Below, one piece after another: positions 44,727 to 59,487 of a DNA stretch of 64,000 nt. This stretch comes from Ecdyonurus torrentis (Eukaryota > Arthropoda > Insecta > Ephemeroptera > Heptageniidae), in assembly GCA_949318235.1 (NCBI GenBank), contig OX439128.1:55419874-55483873 (forward strand). The letters run 5' to 3'. A model generated the notes under the pieces. It did no database searches. It was not told the origin of the DNA and was given only the letters and a program-made list of their open reading frames with translations. The translations under genes and the position numbers were made by a program. Position 1 is the first letter of the stretch. Every line of letters starts with the position of its first letter.

Positions 44727-47114
44727 CTGTGATGTATCGAAGGGATCGTCAGGTATCCCCAGTGCCTTGGCTGTCTCTTGTGCAGGGGTCAAAGGCTTAT
44801 GAGGAGCTTCTTCTTCCTCCTCGACCGCTAACAAGTCTGGTCTCTCAACAACAACACTAGAAGTTCTTCCCTGGAGTGGCAAAGTTGAAGGCGGTAAACT
44901 CTTATAGTCAGCTGTGACGTCAGAAAACCTGCGTCCTAATGTAGTATTAGATTGCTGTAGTGAAGTAGGTACTTCAGAATAACGTCTAGTATTTGAACTT
45001 TGTGGAGTTTCCAATCTTGGGTCAAAATCTTCGTCAGATATATTATTATTGTTCTCTAGAACCAACTCACTTTCAATGACCTTGAGTTCTGCTTTACCAG
45101 GTGCAATGTTCTCAGCAAAGGTCGTGTCAAAAGGATCAACCTCTTGTATGTTTCTGTTTCCAAGTTGTGGTGTCAAAGGTTTGAACTCAGTAGGTTCTTG
45201 AGTGTTTTCTGCTAGTAAATCAGGACGTTGTGAAGGTGAAGGTAACTCAGCACGAACTGAGACAGTTTCTGGAATCGAACCTGCCCTAGGATTGAAATCT
45301 TCTTCAAGAACTTGCTCAGTTTGTTGTTCAGATTGTTGATCTAGTAACTCTTGTTCTAAAACACGTAATTCTGCCTTACCAGGTGCTAAAACATCAACCA
45401 CTGATGTATCGAATGGATCGTAATCTTCTACACTCTCAGTTTTAGGTTCAATTGGATCATGTACCAGTTGTGATAAATCTGTACTACTTCCCCCTAGAAG
45501 ATCTCTATGCAAAGGTTTCAAAGGTACAGGTTCTGGAATATCTTCCTCCTCTTCGTGTCTCTTGTATTCGTCACCAGGTGCTGAGACGTGGATTGTAACA
45601 CTACTTACTGGGGATTTAGTTTCTCCAGCTCTTGGATCAAAATCAAAATCGTCGTCGTCTTCTTGACCAAGTATTTCACTTTCAATCAACTGAAGCTCAA
45701 CTTTACCTGGTACCAGGTTTTCAGCAAATGTGGTATCAAATGGATCAACCTCACCGTCTACTGTTACTGGTTGAACTCTAGGAGGTGGTGGCCTATGTGG
45801 TGGCTGTTTCTGTAAAGTTTCTGTGTTATCTAGATAAGGGGAATCACTTCTCAATAGTACGTCTACGTCAGGGGAACCTGGTATATGTTGTTTTACGATT
45901 TCTCCTAGAGCGATATCGGCAGCTGTAGTATCGAAAGGATCATAACTTTTAAGAACAGATTCAGCAGCTAGAGCGGCAAACTCGTCTTCTTCTTCTTGTT
46001 CTAACTGAGCTGATAGTTCAAGAGTTTCTTCAGCAGGAAAATTGCTGATAACATCAAATTCAGCTACCAAGTTTTTTAAATCTGACTTTTCTTCTTCTTC
46101 TTCTGTAGTTATAGGTTTAGATATTACAGGTATTGGTACATCTATAGGTAGATCATCAGGAATAGCTTCTGAATCATCATCTAGAAGACTTTTAGTGGCA
46201 AGTACTGTGATTGGTTGCTCAGTAGGTGAGTCGTCAAACTGCGGTTCTGAACTTCCGTCTTCTAGAAGAAGATCCTGAGGAACTACACGTCGCTTTTTAG
46301 CTCCTGGTACGGTTACAGGAGTAGGTATAGCTTTGTCTAAGCGACCTGTTAGAACATCTACAGCACAGCCAAGACTGACAAGCTTCTTCTTTTTACCGTC
46401 CTTGGTGATGATCTCTGTGGGTTTGATAACCTTATCAACGATTGAGGTATCGAAGGGATCGTCCTCAGGCTCTGATATTGGGCTATCTGGGATATAAGCA
46501 AGCTTAATCTCACCACTGGTTACTACATCAACGTACGATGTGTCAAATAATCCGTCGTCTTCCTCTTCTTCTTCTTCCTCCTCTTCTTCAAACTGAAGTT
46601 CTTCTACTGGTACTTCCTGGGCTACTTCCTGATGTACTTCAGGTACTTCCTCAAGTTCAGGAAAACTATCAACCTTTGCTCCTTCTTCAAAACCTACCCA
46701 ACGTTTCTCTTTCCTAGCAGTTGGAGCAGGAGGTCTTTCAGGTTTTTTCTTATCAGGTTCAGTAACACCAGGTGGTTTTCTCTGGAAATAACTGGTTTCC
46801 TTGATACGACCTAAATCACCTTGAGATTTCTTAAGGATATCATCTACTCCTGCTGTAAGCTGCTTAAACTTTTGCCACTCGTCACTTGTTGCTCCTGGTT
46901 CTTGTTGCTCCTGATCTTGTTCTTCGGTAACAGGAGCAAGTTCAGCTGCACAGCTAGACCCAGCTACCTCCTGTGCTGCATGTGCTGCAGCCTGAGCCGC
47001 TTTCTCTGCTTGCTGTTGCTTATAACGTTCTAATTCTTCTGGAGTAAATAGCTCCTGATCTTTTCCTTTCTTATGCTTATGCTTCTTCTTGTTCTTTTTG
47101 GTTAGTTTGAGCAT
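44727..47114 (-). CDS. stnA: stnA coding exon 1 (StonedA-like, residues 1-796)
   Basis: First ORF of the locus. It starts with a lysine-rich stretch (MLKLTKKNKKKHKHKKGKDQ, then ELFTPEELERYKQQQ), which matches StonedA-type N-termini, followed by an Ala/Gln helix. The body is acidic (poly-Glu near residue 185) with a repeated module DPFDT(S/T)xxxxxxxPGKxELxxIExEL. Five DPFDT motifs lie here plus one degenerate LFDTS; two more are completed by or located in exon 2. DPF motifs bind the AP-2 alpha appendage by family knowledge, so a role in synaptic vesicle endocytosis is inferred. There is no methionine after residue 1. The donor CAG-GTAATT at 44725-44726 leaves phase 0. The start context is AGAATATGC, with +4 C. 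Confidence 0.94.
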
Positions 47115-47345
47115 ATTCTGAGAGCAACAGCGTCTCTAACCATCTGAAAGTAGAAAACATACCCTGCTTTAGCATCCACTTGTCTTTAACATCTATCTTA
47201 TAGGGGAATTGCATTAGGATATATATATATATACACGGAGTTCTAACCATCTGAAAGTAGAAAACATCACTTGCTTTAGCATCCACTTCACTTTAACATC
47301 TATCTTATAGGGGAATTACATTGGGATATATATATATATATATCG

Positions 47346-47690
<345 letters not shown>

Positions 47691-47869
47691 TAACATCTGA
47701 AAGTAGAAAACATCACTTGCTTTAGCATCTACTTCACTTTAACATGTATCTTATAGGGGAATTGCATTGGGATATATATATATACACGGAGTTCTAACCA
47801 TCTGCAAGTATAAAACATAGCGTGGTTTAGCATCCACTTCACTTTAACATGGCTCTTAATGGGGAATTA

Positions 47870-47975
47870 AGCACAGTACAGCGGTCTATTTCTTATCACT
47901 TTTAGCCAGATAGGATTATAAATACTATCCGACTAAAAGTGATAAGAAATTGACCAATGTCGTACGCTTTACAAC
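47870..47975. mobile_element. Repeat M palindrome
   Basis: ACAGCGGTCTATTTCTTATC and the complementary half around ATAAATACTATCC; related to 33290-33440. Confidence 0.65.
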
Positions 47976-48164
47976 TGTTTTTTTGAACAAATCTTTTTTT
48001 ATTGCAAAATAATGAAATTAAAATATTGACTTCTTCAAAAACTGACAATTTGTCAAAATATAATTTTTTTTATTTTATTATTTTTTTTTACAAATAGCAA
48101 TCTGACCTAACACTCTTTTCAAAAAAATATAAACACGTCCCCCAATACTAGTTCGAGCGAATAC

Positions 48165-48400
48165 TTTGTAATTAACTATGTAAAGTCAACTGTGATTGGC
48201 TAGTATGTTTATAACACGCTCTCTGATTGGTCTAGATATATACAGTGTAATTAACTATGTAAAGTAAACTGTGATTGGCTAGTAGGTTGATAACACGCTC
48301 TCTGATTGGTCTAGATACATACAGTGTAATTAAGTATGTAAAGTCAACTGTGATTGGCTAGTAGGTTTATAACACGCTCTCTGATTGGTTTAGCACCCCG
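48165..48400. promoter_or_regulatory. Three 77-bp repeats with six CCAAT boxes
   Basis: Each unit has TGTGATTGGCTAGTA and CTGATTGGT, so six inverted CCAAT motifs occur in 235 bp, about 1 kb upstream of the first stnA coding exon. CCAAT boxes are promoter elements by established knowledge. A promoter role here is inference; they may equally be repeat sequence. Confidence 0.45.
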
Positions 48401-48717
48401 GATACAGCTTTTGGCGGGAATATCTTTGGTTTGACCAGAGTTTATATTATATTTATATTAGCGATATTTTTTGGAAGCAACATTATATTTTTTAGAAAAT
48501 ATTTATTGTATTTTTAATTTTAATTTAAAAAAAAAATAAGTGTTGTTATATAACAAAATTTTAAAATAAAAATTAGATAGTCATGGCTATTCAAAACAAT
48601 TATTTTCAAAGAATATTAATTTCGAACTGTTAAATACGAAGAAATCTTCAAATATATAAACAATCTAAATATAAAAAATTATAATAAAAAAGTTTAAATT
48701 TTCTAACACTTTAAATG
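48401..48717. other. No gene seen
   Basis: AT-rich spacer; nothing recognised. Confidence 0.5.
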
Positions 48718-48896
48718 CCAGGCTCGTACTGGCCATAACAGCAAGTCAGAAATTGCGAACGTGCCCCCCCCCATGTTTGGAGGCCCCTAAGGCCCCAAAA
48801 GGGGCAAAACTAGGGTGTTACGCCCCCTTTGTGGCCCCTAAAGAGGGTGTTACACCCCTTTTGCGGACGAGGCCCCTTGATTGCCAGTCCGACTCC
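48718..48896. mobile_element. MITE-G copy, about 180 bp
   Basis: CAGGCTCGTACTGGCC at the left and GCCAGTCCGACTCCG at the right, with a GC-rich interior including a run of C. Confidence 0.8.
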
Positions 48897-49027
48897 GTTA
48901 AATGCTCTTTAAATTTAATATAACGATTTCTTAATATATCGGTTTCCCCATCTATAAATATTTTTGACGCAAATGACATTTTTTTATTTTTTTGAATATT
49001 ATCTAACGCGAAGATATCACAAAGATA

Positions 49028-49470
49028 TAGTGTGTATGCGGATGACGTCATATTTAATGCACTTGGAGGCCATACTGGAGTAGTGAATAACATTGCTCAG
49101 CATAGGACAAACTTTGTTTAAGGCATTTGACTTTTTCTCGTACTACTTGGGTAATTTTTTCTACGTTAATTTAGTCTTTATCACCAATTATTATTGAGTA
49201 ATAGGGTGTATGCATTCATGTTTATGTCAACGCCATGTTGGATCACTTAATAACGTGGGTGACATAGGAAAATGTCACATTTTACCAGTTTTAAAAATAC
49301 TGTGCAATATTTTTGATGTTGTTAATAGCTTGAATGTCAAGTATGTGAGAAAAATAATAAAATTAACAGATTTCTCAAAGAAAAACAAAGTTTGTCCTAT
49401 GCTGAGCAATGTTATTCATTACTCCAGTATGGCCTCCAAGTACATTAAATATGACGTCATCTGGATAATA
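49028..49470. mobile_element. Two facing MITE-C copies
   Basis: A truncated copy (49028-49150, end TATAGTGTGTATGCGGATGA) is followed by a nearly full copy (49203-49470) in the opposite orientation. Confidence 0.75.
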
Positions 49471-49629
49471 TAGCAAGTGTTTTATCAATTATGTAATTTA
49501 TTTCATTCAATTGAAATCAATTCAAAATTGTCTTTATTGCAAAAATCACATTTTATTATGTTTAAAATAACCAAGTCAGAGAAAGGGAAAAGTTCTATAT
49601 TATATTTTTACCATTTAATATTAACATAT

Positions 49630-50000
<371 letters not shown>

Positions 50001-50024
50001 TTATTTACTATATGCTACTTGAGC

Positions 50025-50300
50025 TCGTTCTGTAAAGTAAAGTAAATCTCAACAACAGTGATTGGCTGACCAACAAAATACGACACGTTCATTGGTTGAT
50101 CTTGTTTTTTTGAGCTAACAAAATTGAGTCGCATATTGAGACTGGGACTTTTTTTGTGAAGTTGTTTTCATTGTTATCAAGTTCAAAGTTCTTAACGAAG
50201 AAATAACAATGATCGACCATATGTATAAACGTAGTAAACAGGTAACGAAGTCATAATCAGCTGTTATAACAAAGGAACATTTTCTAAGCTGGCTCAATGC
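50025..50300. repeat. Dispersed repeat N (first copy)
   Basis: Matches 54490-54780: GTTCTGTAAAGTAAAGT, CAACAGTGATTGGCTGACC, CATATGTATAAACGTAGTAA. Contains CCAAT motifs. No coding capacity. Confidence 0.75.
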
Positions 50301-50529
50301 AGTAACAAGCAGATTTCCTTTTTTAATGCAATTTAATATTTTTAGTTTCACCAACTTTGAGTAAAAAATAAATTCTCCTCTATTTCTTATTTAATTCATT
50401 TAGATTGAGGTTCAAAAAGGTTTTATTACAAAATAAAAAGTGTAACGGCTGCCTAAGTTGTGAGGTATGCAACGAGTTGGTTACTTATGTACATCATGAC
50501 TGCATAACTGTCAGGATACATCAACCATC

Positions 50530-50533
50530 TGAC

Positions 50534-50622
<89 letters not shown>

Positions 50623-50623
50623 A

Positions 50624-50667
<44 letters not shown>

Positions 50668-50780
50668 GTTGATTGATTGATTGGTTGATTGATTGATTAA
50701 TTGACTGATTGATTGATTGATTGATCGATTGATTGATTGATTGATCGATTGATTGATTGTTTGATTGATTGATTGATTGA
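50530..50780. repeat. ATTG microsatellite
   Basis: Interrupted (ATTG)n. Confidence 0.98.
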
Positions 50781-51016
50781 AATCTGCCTGACTTAACTGA
50801 ATTTATTTTAGAGTTCAAGGTTAAAAGAATAAAAACTAATGAAGTTTATGATTTTTTAAACCCAGTTAAATGTAATATATTATTTCTGAATAATACTTAC
50901 TTTAAATGTAATTGACATCTTCGATTCATTCACTGAATTTTTTATTCATTTATATGTATTTATATATGTATATATATTGATTATTTCGTTCATTCCTTCG
51001 TCTATTCGTTCGTTCG

Positions 51017-51984
<968 letters not shown>

Positions 51985-52205
51985 TTGCTATATATGAATA
52001 TAAATAGTTTTTATATTAATTGCAATTATGTGATGATTGATGAACAAATACAAAATGTCCTCTCTTTTTTCTTTAACTTGATTTAAAAATATAAATTTAA
52101 ATTATCGCGATCATGATTTTTGTTGTACGCTGAACACAAATAATAACTTAATAATTATGCTATTAATTTGCACCATAATTTGATAAATACAGCCAAATTT
52201 ATGCT

Positions 52206-52549
52206 AATAAAGCAATAGACCAGAGAAAAACATAAGCATTTATATCACAAAACACTTGATGGGATTTACATAAATAACTTTAGTTTGTCTCAAAACCCAA
52301 CAGTAGCCTCGTAGCAGTGATCAGAAAATTTAATTTATGCAACCCGCACAACATTTCCATACTAATTTTTGCATGTTTCTGACGTCATAAACATGAATAG
52401 TCACGCAAATTGTATACTTTACAGTTTTTTCACGCTCTCTTGTGGGGCCACATTAACATTCTGGTAAAAATTATCATCAGTTTTGAAGATCACATTTTGT
52501 GTTTATTTATTAACAAGCACATGTTGTTTTATGTGGTCTATGCCTTTAA
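52206..52549. mobile_element. MITE-B copy
   Basis: Family blocks complete; right end GGTCTATGCCTTTAA. Confidence 0.85.
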
Positions 52550-52816
52550 GTTATATAGCATAACTATTATGTTGTTCAGTATAATTGTTAATATTGTTTA
52601 TTCTTATAATTTATGCTATATTAACATAAACTTGGCAGTTATATTATACTGATCTGTGATTGGCTGTTAGGCTGTACCAGTAAGCTACATTGTGAGCACA
52701 GATACGACAGTTGAGAGAATAATCAATTATTTGAAATATAAAGATCGCGGTAGCAAGCAAGCAGCGTCGAGAATATTCTGTGCTGAGAAATAAGGAAATA
52801 TAGCAAGCGGCGTATG

Positions 52817-53000
52817 TATAGTGTGTATGCGGATGACGTCATATTTATTGCGCTTGGAGGCCATACTGGAGTAGTGAATAACATTGTTAAGCATAGGACA
52901 AACTTTGTTTAAGACAATTTTATTTGTGAAATCTCTTAATTTTTTGTTGATGTTATTTTTCTCACATACTTGAGATACTAATTCAACATATTTTAATTAA
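52817..53000. mobile_element. MITE-C truncated copy
   Basis: Starts TATAGTGTGTATGCGGATGA and stops after ATACTAATTCAACATAT. Confidence 0.7.
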
Positions 53001-53097
53001 TAATTGTCTTTATTAAAAAAAATGCATAGAGAAAAAAAATAGACATTTTTGAAAGGGCGACGTTTAAGCCTGGAAATATGTCTGGCCCTCTTTTACA

Positions 53098-53356
<259 letters not shown>

Positions 53357-53430
53357 AATTTTTTTTTATTTATGTAGGCAAAATAAACTTACTTTTTTAT
53401 CATCTAAAATATAATAATAATAATAATAAA

Positions 53431-53890
53431 CTAGAGCTGTAAAAAACTCGAAATATTTTTAGCCCGGGCTGAAATTGTTTAGCCCGGTTTGACCTGAAAC
53501 CCGGGTTTAGCTTGAAATCGAGCTTAAACTCGAAAAACGAACCAAAGTTCGGAAAGCTCGACATTTGAGCCGAAGTTTGAAAATGAGCTTTCGAGCCTAT
53601 GAAGAAAAAAGCTCGACTTTCATTACAAAAAATTTTTTTGAAGGGTAAAAGTCATTAATAAGACAAAATAATTTTTTATAGTATTTTAAACAGACTATTA
53701 TTTCATGATAGAATATTAAAATCACCATTTTAAACAAAAATGACAAACTTTTCTTTCTTTGCTGTTTGCAAAAAATTTTCTTTGGCTCGATTTATTTTCA
53801 AAAGCTCGTTTTTTTTTACGAGTCATTATCGAGCTTAATAACTCGAAATAGCTCGTTTTCGAGCTAAAAGCTCGAAACTCGGGTTGACCA
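53431..53890. mobile_element. Possible hAT-like remnant with AGCTCGA subterminal motifs
   Basis: Starts CTAGAGCTGTAAAAAACTCG. Carries many AGCTCGA/TCGAGCT motifs in both orientations near its ends. Shares the TAGAGCTGT start with the segment at 59486. Short terminal motifs with subterminal repeats resemble hAT-type elements; no target duplication could be confirmed. Confidence 0.4.
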
Positions 53891-53971
53891 TTTTCAAAAA
53901 AATGAGCACCCAAAGATTTTGGCACATTCTATGACAAACAGGGATTGCCTTCTTTGAAGTAGCAATAACTG

Positions 53972-54314
53972 TTAAAGCAATAGACCAGAGAAAAACATAA
54001 GCATTTATATCACAAAACACTTGATGGGATTTACATAAATAACATTACTTTGTCTCAAAACCCAACTGTAGCTCCGTAGCAGTGATCAGAAAATTTTATT
54101 TATGCAACCTGCACAACATTTTCATACTAATTTGTGCAGGTTTGTGACGTCATAAACATGAATATTCAAGCAAATTGCATACTTTACAGTTTTTTCACGC
54201 TCTCTCGTGGGGCTACATTAACATTCTAGTAAAAATTGTCATCATTTTTAAAGATCCCATTTCGTGTTTATTCATTAAAAAGCACATGTTGTTTGATGTG
54301 GTCTATGCCTTTAA
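53972..54314. mobile_element. MITE-B copy
   Basis: TTAAAGCAATAGACCAG to GGTCTATGCCTTTAA, full length. Confidence 0.9.
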
Positions 54315-54489
54315 TGTATTTTTAGCCACTGAAGGTGACCAAATTTCGTGAGACAGTTCTGAAGATACGTGAAGCGAACTATATAAAGGAGATTGGCAAA
54401 TTTTGAATTAATTTTATAATTAAAAGGAAGAGACGCAGCGGCTCCATACAACATTTACAATTATTTTCATAAGTTGTTGTACTACATAA

Positions 54490-54780
54490 GCTTGTTCTGT
54501 AAAGTAAAGTGAATTTCAACAACAGTGATTGGCTGACCAACAAAATACGACACATTCATTGGTTGATCTTGTTTTTTGAGACAACAAAATTGAGTCGCAT
54601 GAAGAGCATATTATGGAACTTTTTTGTGTGGAGTTTCTTTCATTCTTATCAAGTTCAAAGTTCTAAACGAAGAAATAACAATGATCGACCATATGTATAA
54701 ACGTAGTAAACAGGTAACGAAGTCATAATCAGCTGTTATAACAAAGGAACATTTTCGAAGCCGACTCAAATTTTGTGTGT
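54490..54780. repeat. Dispersed repeat N (second copy)
   Basis: Matches 50025-50300. Confidence 0.75.
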
Positions 54781-54839
54781 AGTTTACAGAACGAGCTATT
54801 GTGTATTGAACAAAAATTCAAAATAGTTAGTGGTCTATG

Positions 54840-55010
54840 CCGCTTTAATAGCTTGTATCTCAAGTATGTGAGAAAAATAAGAAAATTAACAGATTTCTCA
54901 CAAAAATATGCCTTAAATAAAGTTTGTCCTATGCTGAGCAATGTTATTCACTACTCCAGTATGGCCTTCAAGTGCATTAAATATGACGTCATCCGCATAC
55001 ACCCTATATT
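54840..55010. mobile_element. MITE-C truncated copy
   Basis: Runs from TCTCAAGTATGTGAG to CATCCGCATACACCCTATA. Confidence 0.75.
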
Positions 55011-55060
55011 ATGTATAAAATAAAGTATGGAAAATTGTAAACGAGGGAGGATGGTTTGTA

Positions 55061-55444
<384 letters not shown>

Positions 55445-55866
55445 TAAAATCAATAATCCAACAAGCCATGCCGTCTCTTGCTCTACTACAGCTGCCCTCG
55501 CTTCGCTTACTTCGCGATATTTCATCAATATTTAACTTCACGTAATACAAAACCTATATACACGGACAAAAATATCTAATAATCACGCTTAGTAGTTTGG
55601 AGTTTTACTCAATTTTAGTGAATTAGTATTGCGTACGTACTAGTTTTTGAAAACCATTGTTTAGTAAAAATAAATAACTTATTTTAGGTTAATATAAATA
55701 ACGAGATATAAGATAAAATTCTACAATTTTTTTAAAATAAAATGTATTGTAAAATTTTATAAATCAAGTTATATAAAAAAGAACTATTAGTTCATCGTCA
55801 TATTTTACTTTCCGAGTCAAAAGTAAAATGCTATGAAACATGTAGTTATGTACGACTAGAAAATTG

Positions 55867-56209
55867 TTAAAGCCATAGACCGCATAAAACAATATGAGCT
55901 TTTTAATGAATAAACACGAAATGGGATCTTCAAAACTAATGACAATTTTTACCAGAATGTTAATGTAGCCCCACGAGAGAGCGTGAAAATACTGTAAAGT
56001 ATGCAATTTACGTGAAAATTCATGTTTATGACGTCAGAAACATGCAAAAATTAGTATAAAAATGTTGTGCAGGTTGCATAAATCGAATGTTCTAATCACT
56101 GCTACGGAGCTACAGTTGGGTTTTGAGACAAACTAAAGTTATTTATGTAAATCCCATCAAGTGTTTTGTGATATAAATGCTTATGTTTTTCTCCGGTCTA
56201 TTCCTTTAA
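55867..56209. mobile_element. MITE-B copy
   Basis: TTAAAGCCATAGACC to GGTCTATTCCTTTAA, full length. Confidence 0.9.
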
Positions 56210-56576
56210 ATTTCAAAGGATATGAAACATTTATATTTTTCATTTTGGCAAGCCGTGTTAAAAATTGTGAAGTGAGTGTTTTTTTTTTTATACATTATTT
56301 TATTTTGTTATTTGTTACGAACACTTCATGAAAATACGTGATGAAATGTCACAAGTGTTACTTTACGTGATAAAAACTGTATCATGATTATGTGGCCGTT
56401 ATCAGAATAAAAATAATATAAGTTTTTAATTTAATTATTATGCAAATAATAAATTGAAAGTGTTAATAAGAACTATACGATGTGTTCAAACTTTCATTGA
56501 ATAATATGAAAATTTATTCTAAAATACTTTCCAATTATTTTTAAATAAAATTCTGACTTACAACATTTTAAAAATA

Positions 56577-57360
56577 TACAGGGTGTTTATTTAAATTTTT
56601 ACTTTTTCAGAAGCGTTTTTTAATACGAAGTTTATTGACAAATTAGATTTATTTTACATCAAATTAAAGCTTAAGTTTTGACATTTACTTTTCTGTTTTT
56701 AAAAATGTGATTAGTCGATTTTCTTTTGACTAGACGCAAAACAATACAAAGAGTGATTTTTTTTCGAAAAACAGACGTTAGCAAAACAGCGTTTTCTAAA
56801 AAAATTGAAAACGTCTTTTTAATTTTTTTTTTTCTTAGTTAAAAGTGATGATAAGCAAATGACATTAAGGTTTCTCCATATGGGAACCATTTGTAGCCCG
56901 GCAGTTGTCAAGTCGAAACTACAGTTCGGGCCACACGCGTTGCTCCATCTTAGCCGTGATGGACTCGATAGCATCAGTAATCCTGATGGCGTCACTTCAA
57001 CTCCTGGGATATCTTGCACTGGAGTCTTAAAAACCTTATCTTTGACATCCCATAAGAAAAAATCAGGTGGTGTGTGAGGTCTGGTGATCTCGATGCCCAA
57101 GCTGTTGGGTCCATATCAGCCAATCCAGCCTTTTTTTACATCAAAATCTGACGCAATCGAGAGTTTTTTCCTTCAAAAATGAACTCTTATGCCACTAACT
57201 CATTAAATAAAAACCACTTGACATAACTCTTTTTTACAAACATTTTTAAAAATGTCAAAATGTGTGCTTTAATTTGGTATATTACAAGTTGCAATTTTAA
57301 AAAAATTTCACAGTGAAATCAGCTCTAAAATAGTAAATTTTTTAAAAAACACCCCTGTAT
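56577..57360. mobile_element. Internally deleted mariner-type element
   Basis: The terminal inverted repeats ACAGGGTGTTT and AAACACCCCTGT are flanked by TA on both sides, as expected for Tc1/mariner insertions. The roughly 780-bp interior keeps only a C-terminal transposase fragment on the minus strand. Confidence 0.75.
56859..57105 (-). pseudogene. Transposase C-terminal fragment, mariner-type
   Basis: Minus-strand translation gives HTPPDFFLWDVKDKVFKTPV, then, after a frame change near 57000, ITDAIESITAKMEQRVWPEL, a stop, and FRLDNCRATNGSH. This is the familiar C-terminal pattern of mariner-type transposases around the last catalytic Asp (PPDFFLW). The catalytic N-terminal part is missing. 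By family knowledge the intact enzyme cuts and pastes the element at TA. Inactive. Confidence 0.75.
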
Positions 57361-58562
57361 ATTTTCTGTTTCTTTTCATCTTATTTTACCTTTATTACCC
57401 TTAAAAACATTTCTTTAATTAAGTCAGCTTTTAATTTAGAACGTTTTGTATAATAGAAATCGTATAACGTAAAAATGGCCAACCATGTTTCTTAATATTA
57501 TAATAAAAAGTATTTAAGTTTTTTGGTTAGTGTAATTAAACTTATAAATTTAATAAAAAGTTATTGTATATTTAAGTTATTTATACAAAATTGAAATAAG
57601 TAAAATTTTACTAAGGCAAACAACAATTTTAAATTTTTTATTAATGAAATCGTAGAATAAAATTATACAAAATATAGGGGAGGGGGGGGGGGAAGAGCAT
57701 AAAATATTTTAAATTTTGAGATTTTAATAAGCCAATTATTTTATTAATTTTTAATCATCTTTTCTTTTTTTTTGATGACGTCGCATGTAATAATGTTAAC
57801 TCAAATTAAAAACAGAGTGAAAAAAAAATTAACTCATGATACCCTATATGGTAATTAAAAAAAAAATCCCTCATCTGACAACTACGATGAGATCTAAAAA
57901 TATTCAGTAGTATTTTGGGTAGTTGTTATACATTGAATAACAACGAAAATCTTTGGGATAAAAAGTTGAATTTGAGAGTGATATGGACTTTTTATCTAAA
58001 CGTTGAAAATATTGTAAACTGAAAATTTTAGTAGATATAGAAAAATAACTTAAAACCTGGATTTCTACAAGTCAATTATTATTATTTAATGTATTTTTAA
58101 CATTGATTTTTTTTTCTGAAACTTTAGCAACCATAAAAAAAACTTGTAAAAGTTTGTGTAATCATTGCGGAAGCATAAATAAACAATTTTTGTGCCATTT
58201 TATAATTTTCAACATTTTTCAACATTTTTTCCAAAAATTCAACATTTTTCAACATTTTACCAACATTTTTGCCTCAAAAAATCACCTTTTTTTGTGACAT
58301 TTTTGTCAAAAAAATCAACATAAAATCCGGTATCTATTGATGAGTATAAGTAAAATATAGACACACATTTGAGGTAGCGCCCTACTGTGCGCATAGTAAA
58401 GTTTATCAATCCGCATAGTAGATTTTGAAGAGCGCGTATAGTAGAATATTACAATAGAGAGACGCTAGAATGCACAATTGTTCCTTTTCTAGTAAACAAT
58501 TCTTTGAAACATTTACTAACAAAAATGAAACTTAAATTTTATAATTTTTTCTCAGTTATGAA
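57361..58562. other. No gene seen
   Basis: AT-rich. A G-run at about 57676-57694 and a CAACATTTTT-type direct repeat at 58205-58265 are the only structures noticed. Confidence 0.5.
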
Positions 58563-58870
58563 GTATAGTGTGTGTGCGCATGACGTCATTCTGAGTGCTT
58601 TACGATGCTCATCTTGAGTAATGAAAAACATTGCTCAGCATAGGACAAACATAGTTTTTAGGTATTTTCTTTAGAAATTAGCTATTTTTTTGGTTATTAT
58701 TATTTTTCTCACATACTTGAGATACTAATTCAAACTGTTAACAACATCAATGCTCTCAAAAATATTGCTAAGTATTTTTAAACTGGCAAAATGTGACATT
58801 TTCCTATACTGGCCAATGTTATTTAGTACTCACTTATGACGTCGACTTTAACATGAATGAAATCACCCTA
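58563..58870. mobile_element. MITE-C copy
   Basis: From TATAGTGTGTGTGCGCATGA to AACATGAATGAAATCACCC; the ends are slightly degraded. Another end fragment lies at 59225-59316. Confidence 0.75.
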
Positions 58871-59417
58871 TTGATACGAAAAAGTTGATTTCTATTGCAT
58901 TAGCGCAGTTGGCACAAAAACTACTGTGCAAACTAGTAGTTTTTAACAATAACTTAGTAATTATTTCTCTCCGTACTGCATTTATATAGAGCAGGTATGC
59001 AGATGTCCCAGACCCGGTACGGCTATCCACGCAAAATCAAAACTTTAATTAAGAATTACAATTAATGCAATCATATCTGCGCCCTCAATTTTTATGTGAA
59101 GATGTAAGTCAACACTTTTGAGGAAGTAACCAAATTTCATAATTTTTGAGCAATTACAAAAAATTTTAAATTAAAAAAACTAACTCAAATATGAGACAGA
59201 CCCGGTCTGACCGCTTGAGGGTTAAACAAAGTTTGTCCTATGCTGAGCAATGTTATTCACTACTCCAGTATGGCCTCCAAGTGCATTAAATATGACGTCA
59301 TCTGCATACATCCTATTACTTTAGATATTTAGAAGAAAAAAACCCTTATTTTTGATGATGTATTTAAAAATATCAGTGGAAAAATGCTAAATTTAACTTT
59401 TAAATGAAATACACACA

Positions 59418-59419
<2 letters not shown>

Positions 59420-59483
<64 letters not shown>
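59420..59483. repeat. AT microsatellite
   Basis: About 64 bp of (AT)n. Confidence 0.97.

Positions 59484-59485
<2 letters not shown>

Positions 59486-59487
<2 letters not shown>

Noticed and set aside
45588..47033. Plus-strand ORFs opposite stnA exon 1
   Set aside because: Shadows; the minus frame has the StonedA motif structure and clean splice sites.
47077..47286. 69-codon ORF overlapping the stnA start
   Set aside because: Out of frame with stnA, crosses the acceptor copies and a TATATA tail; no conserved feature.
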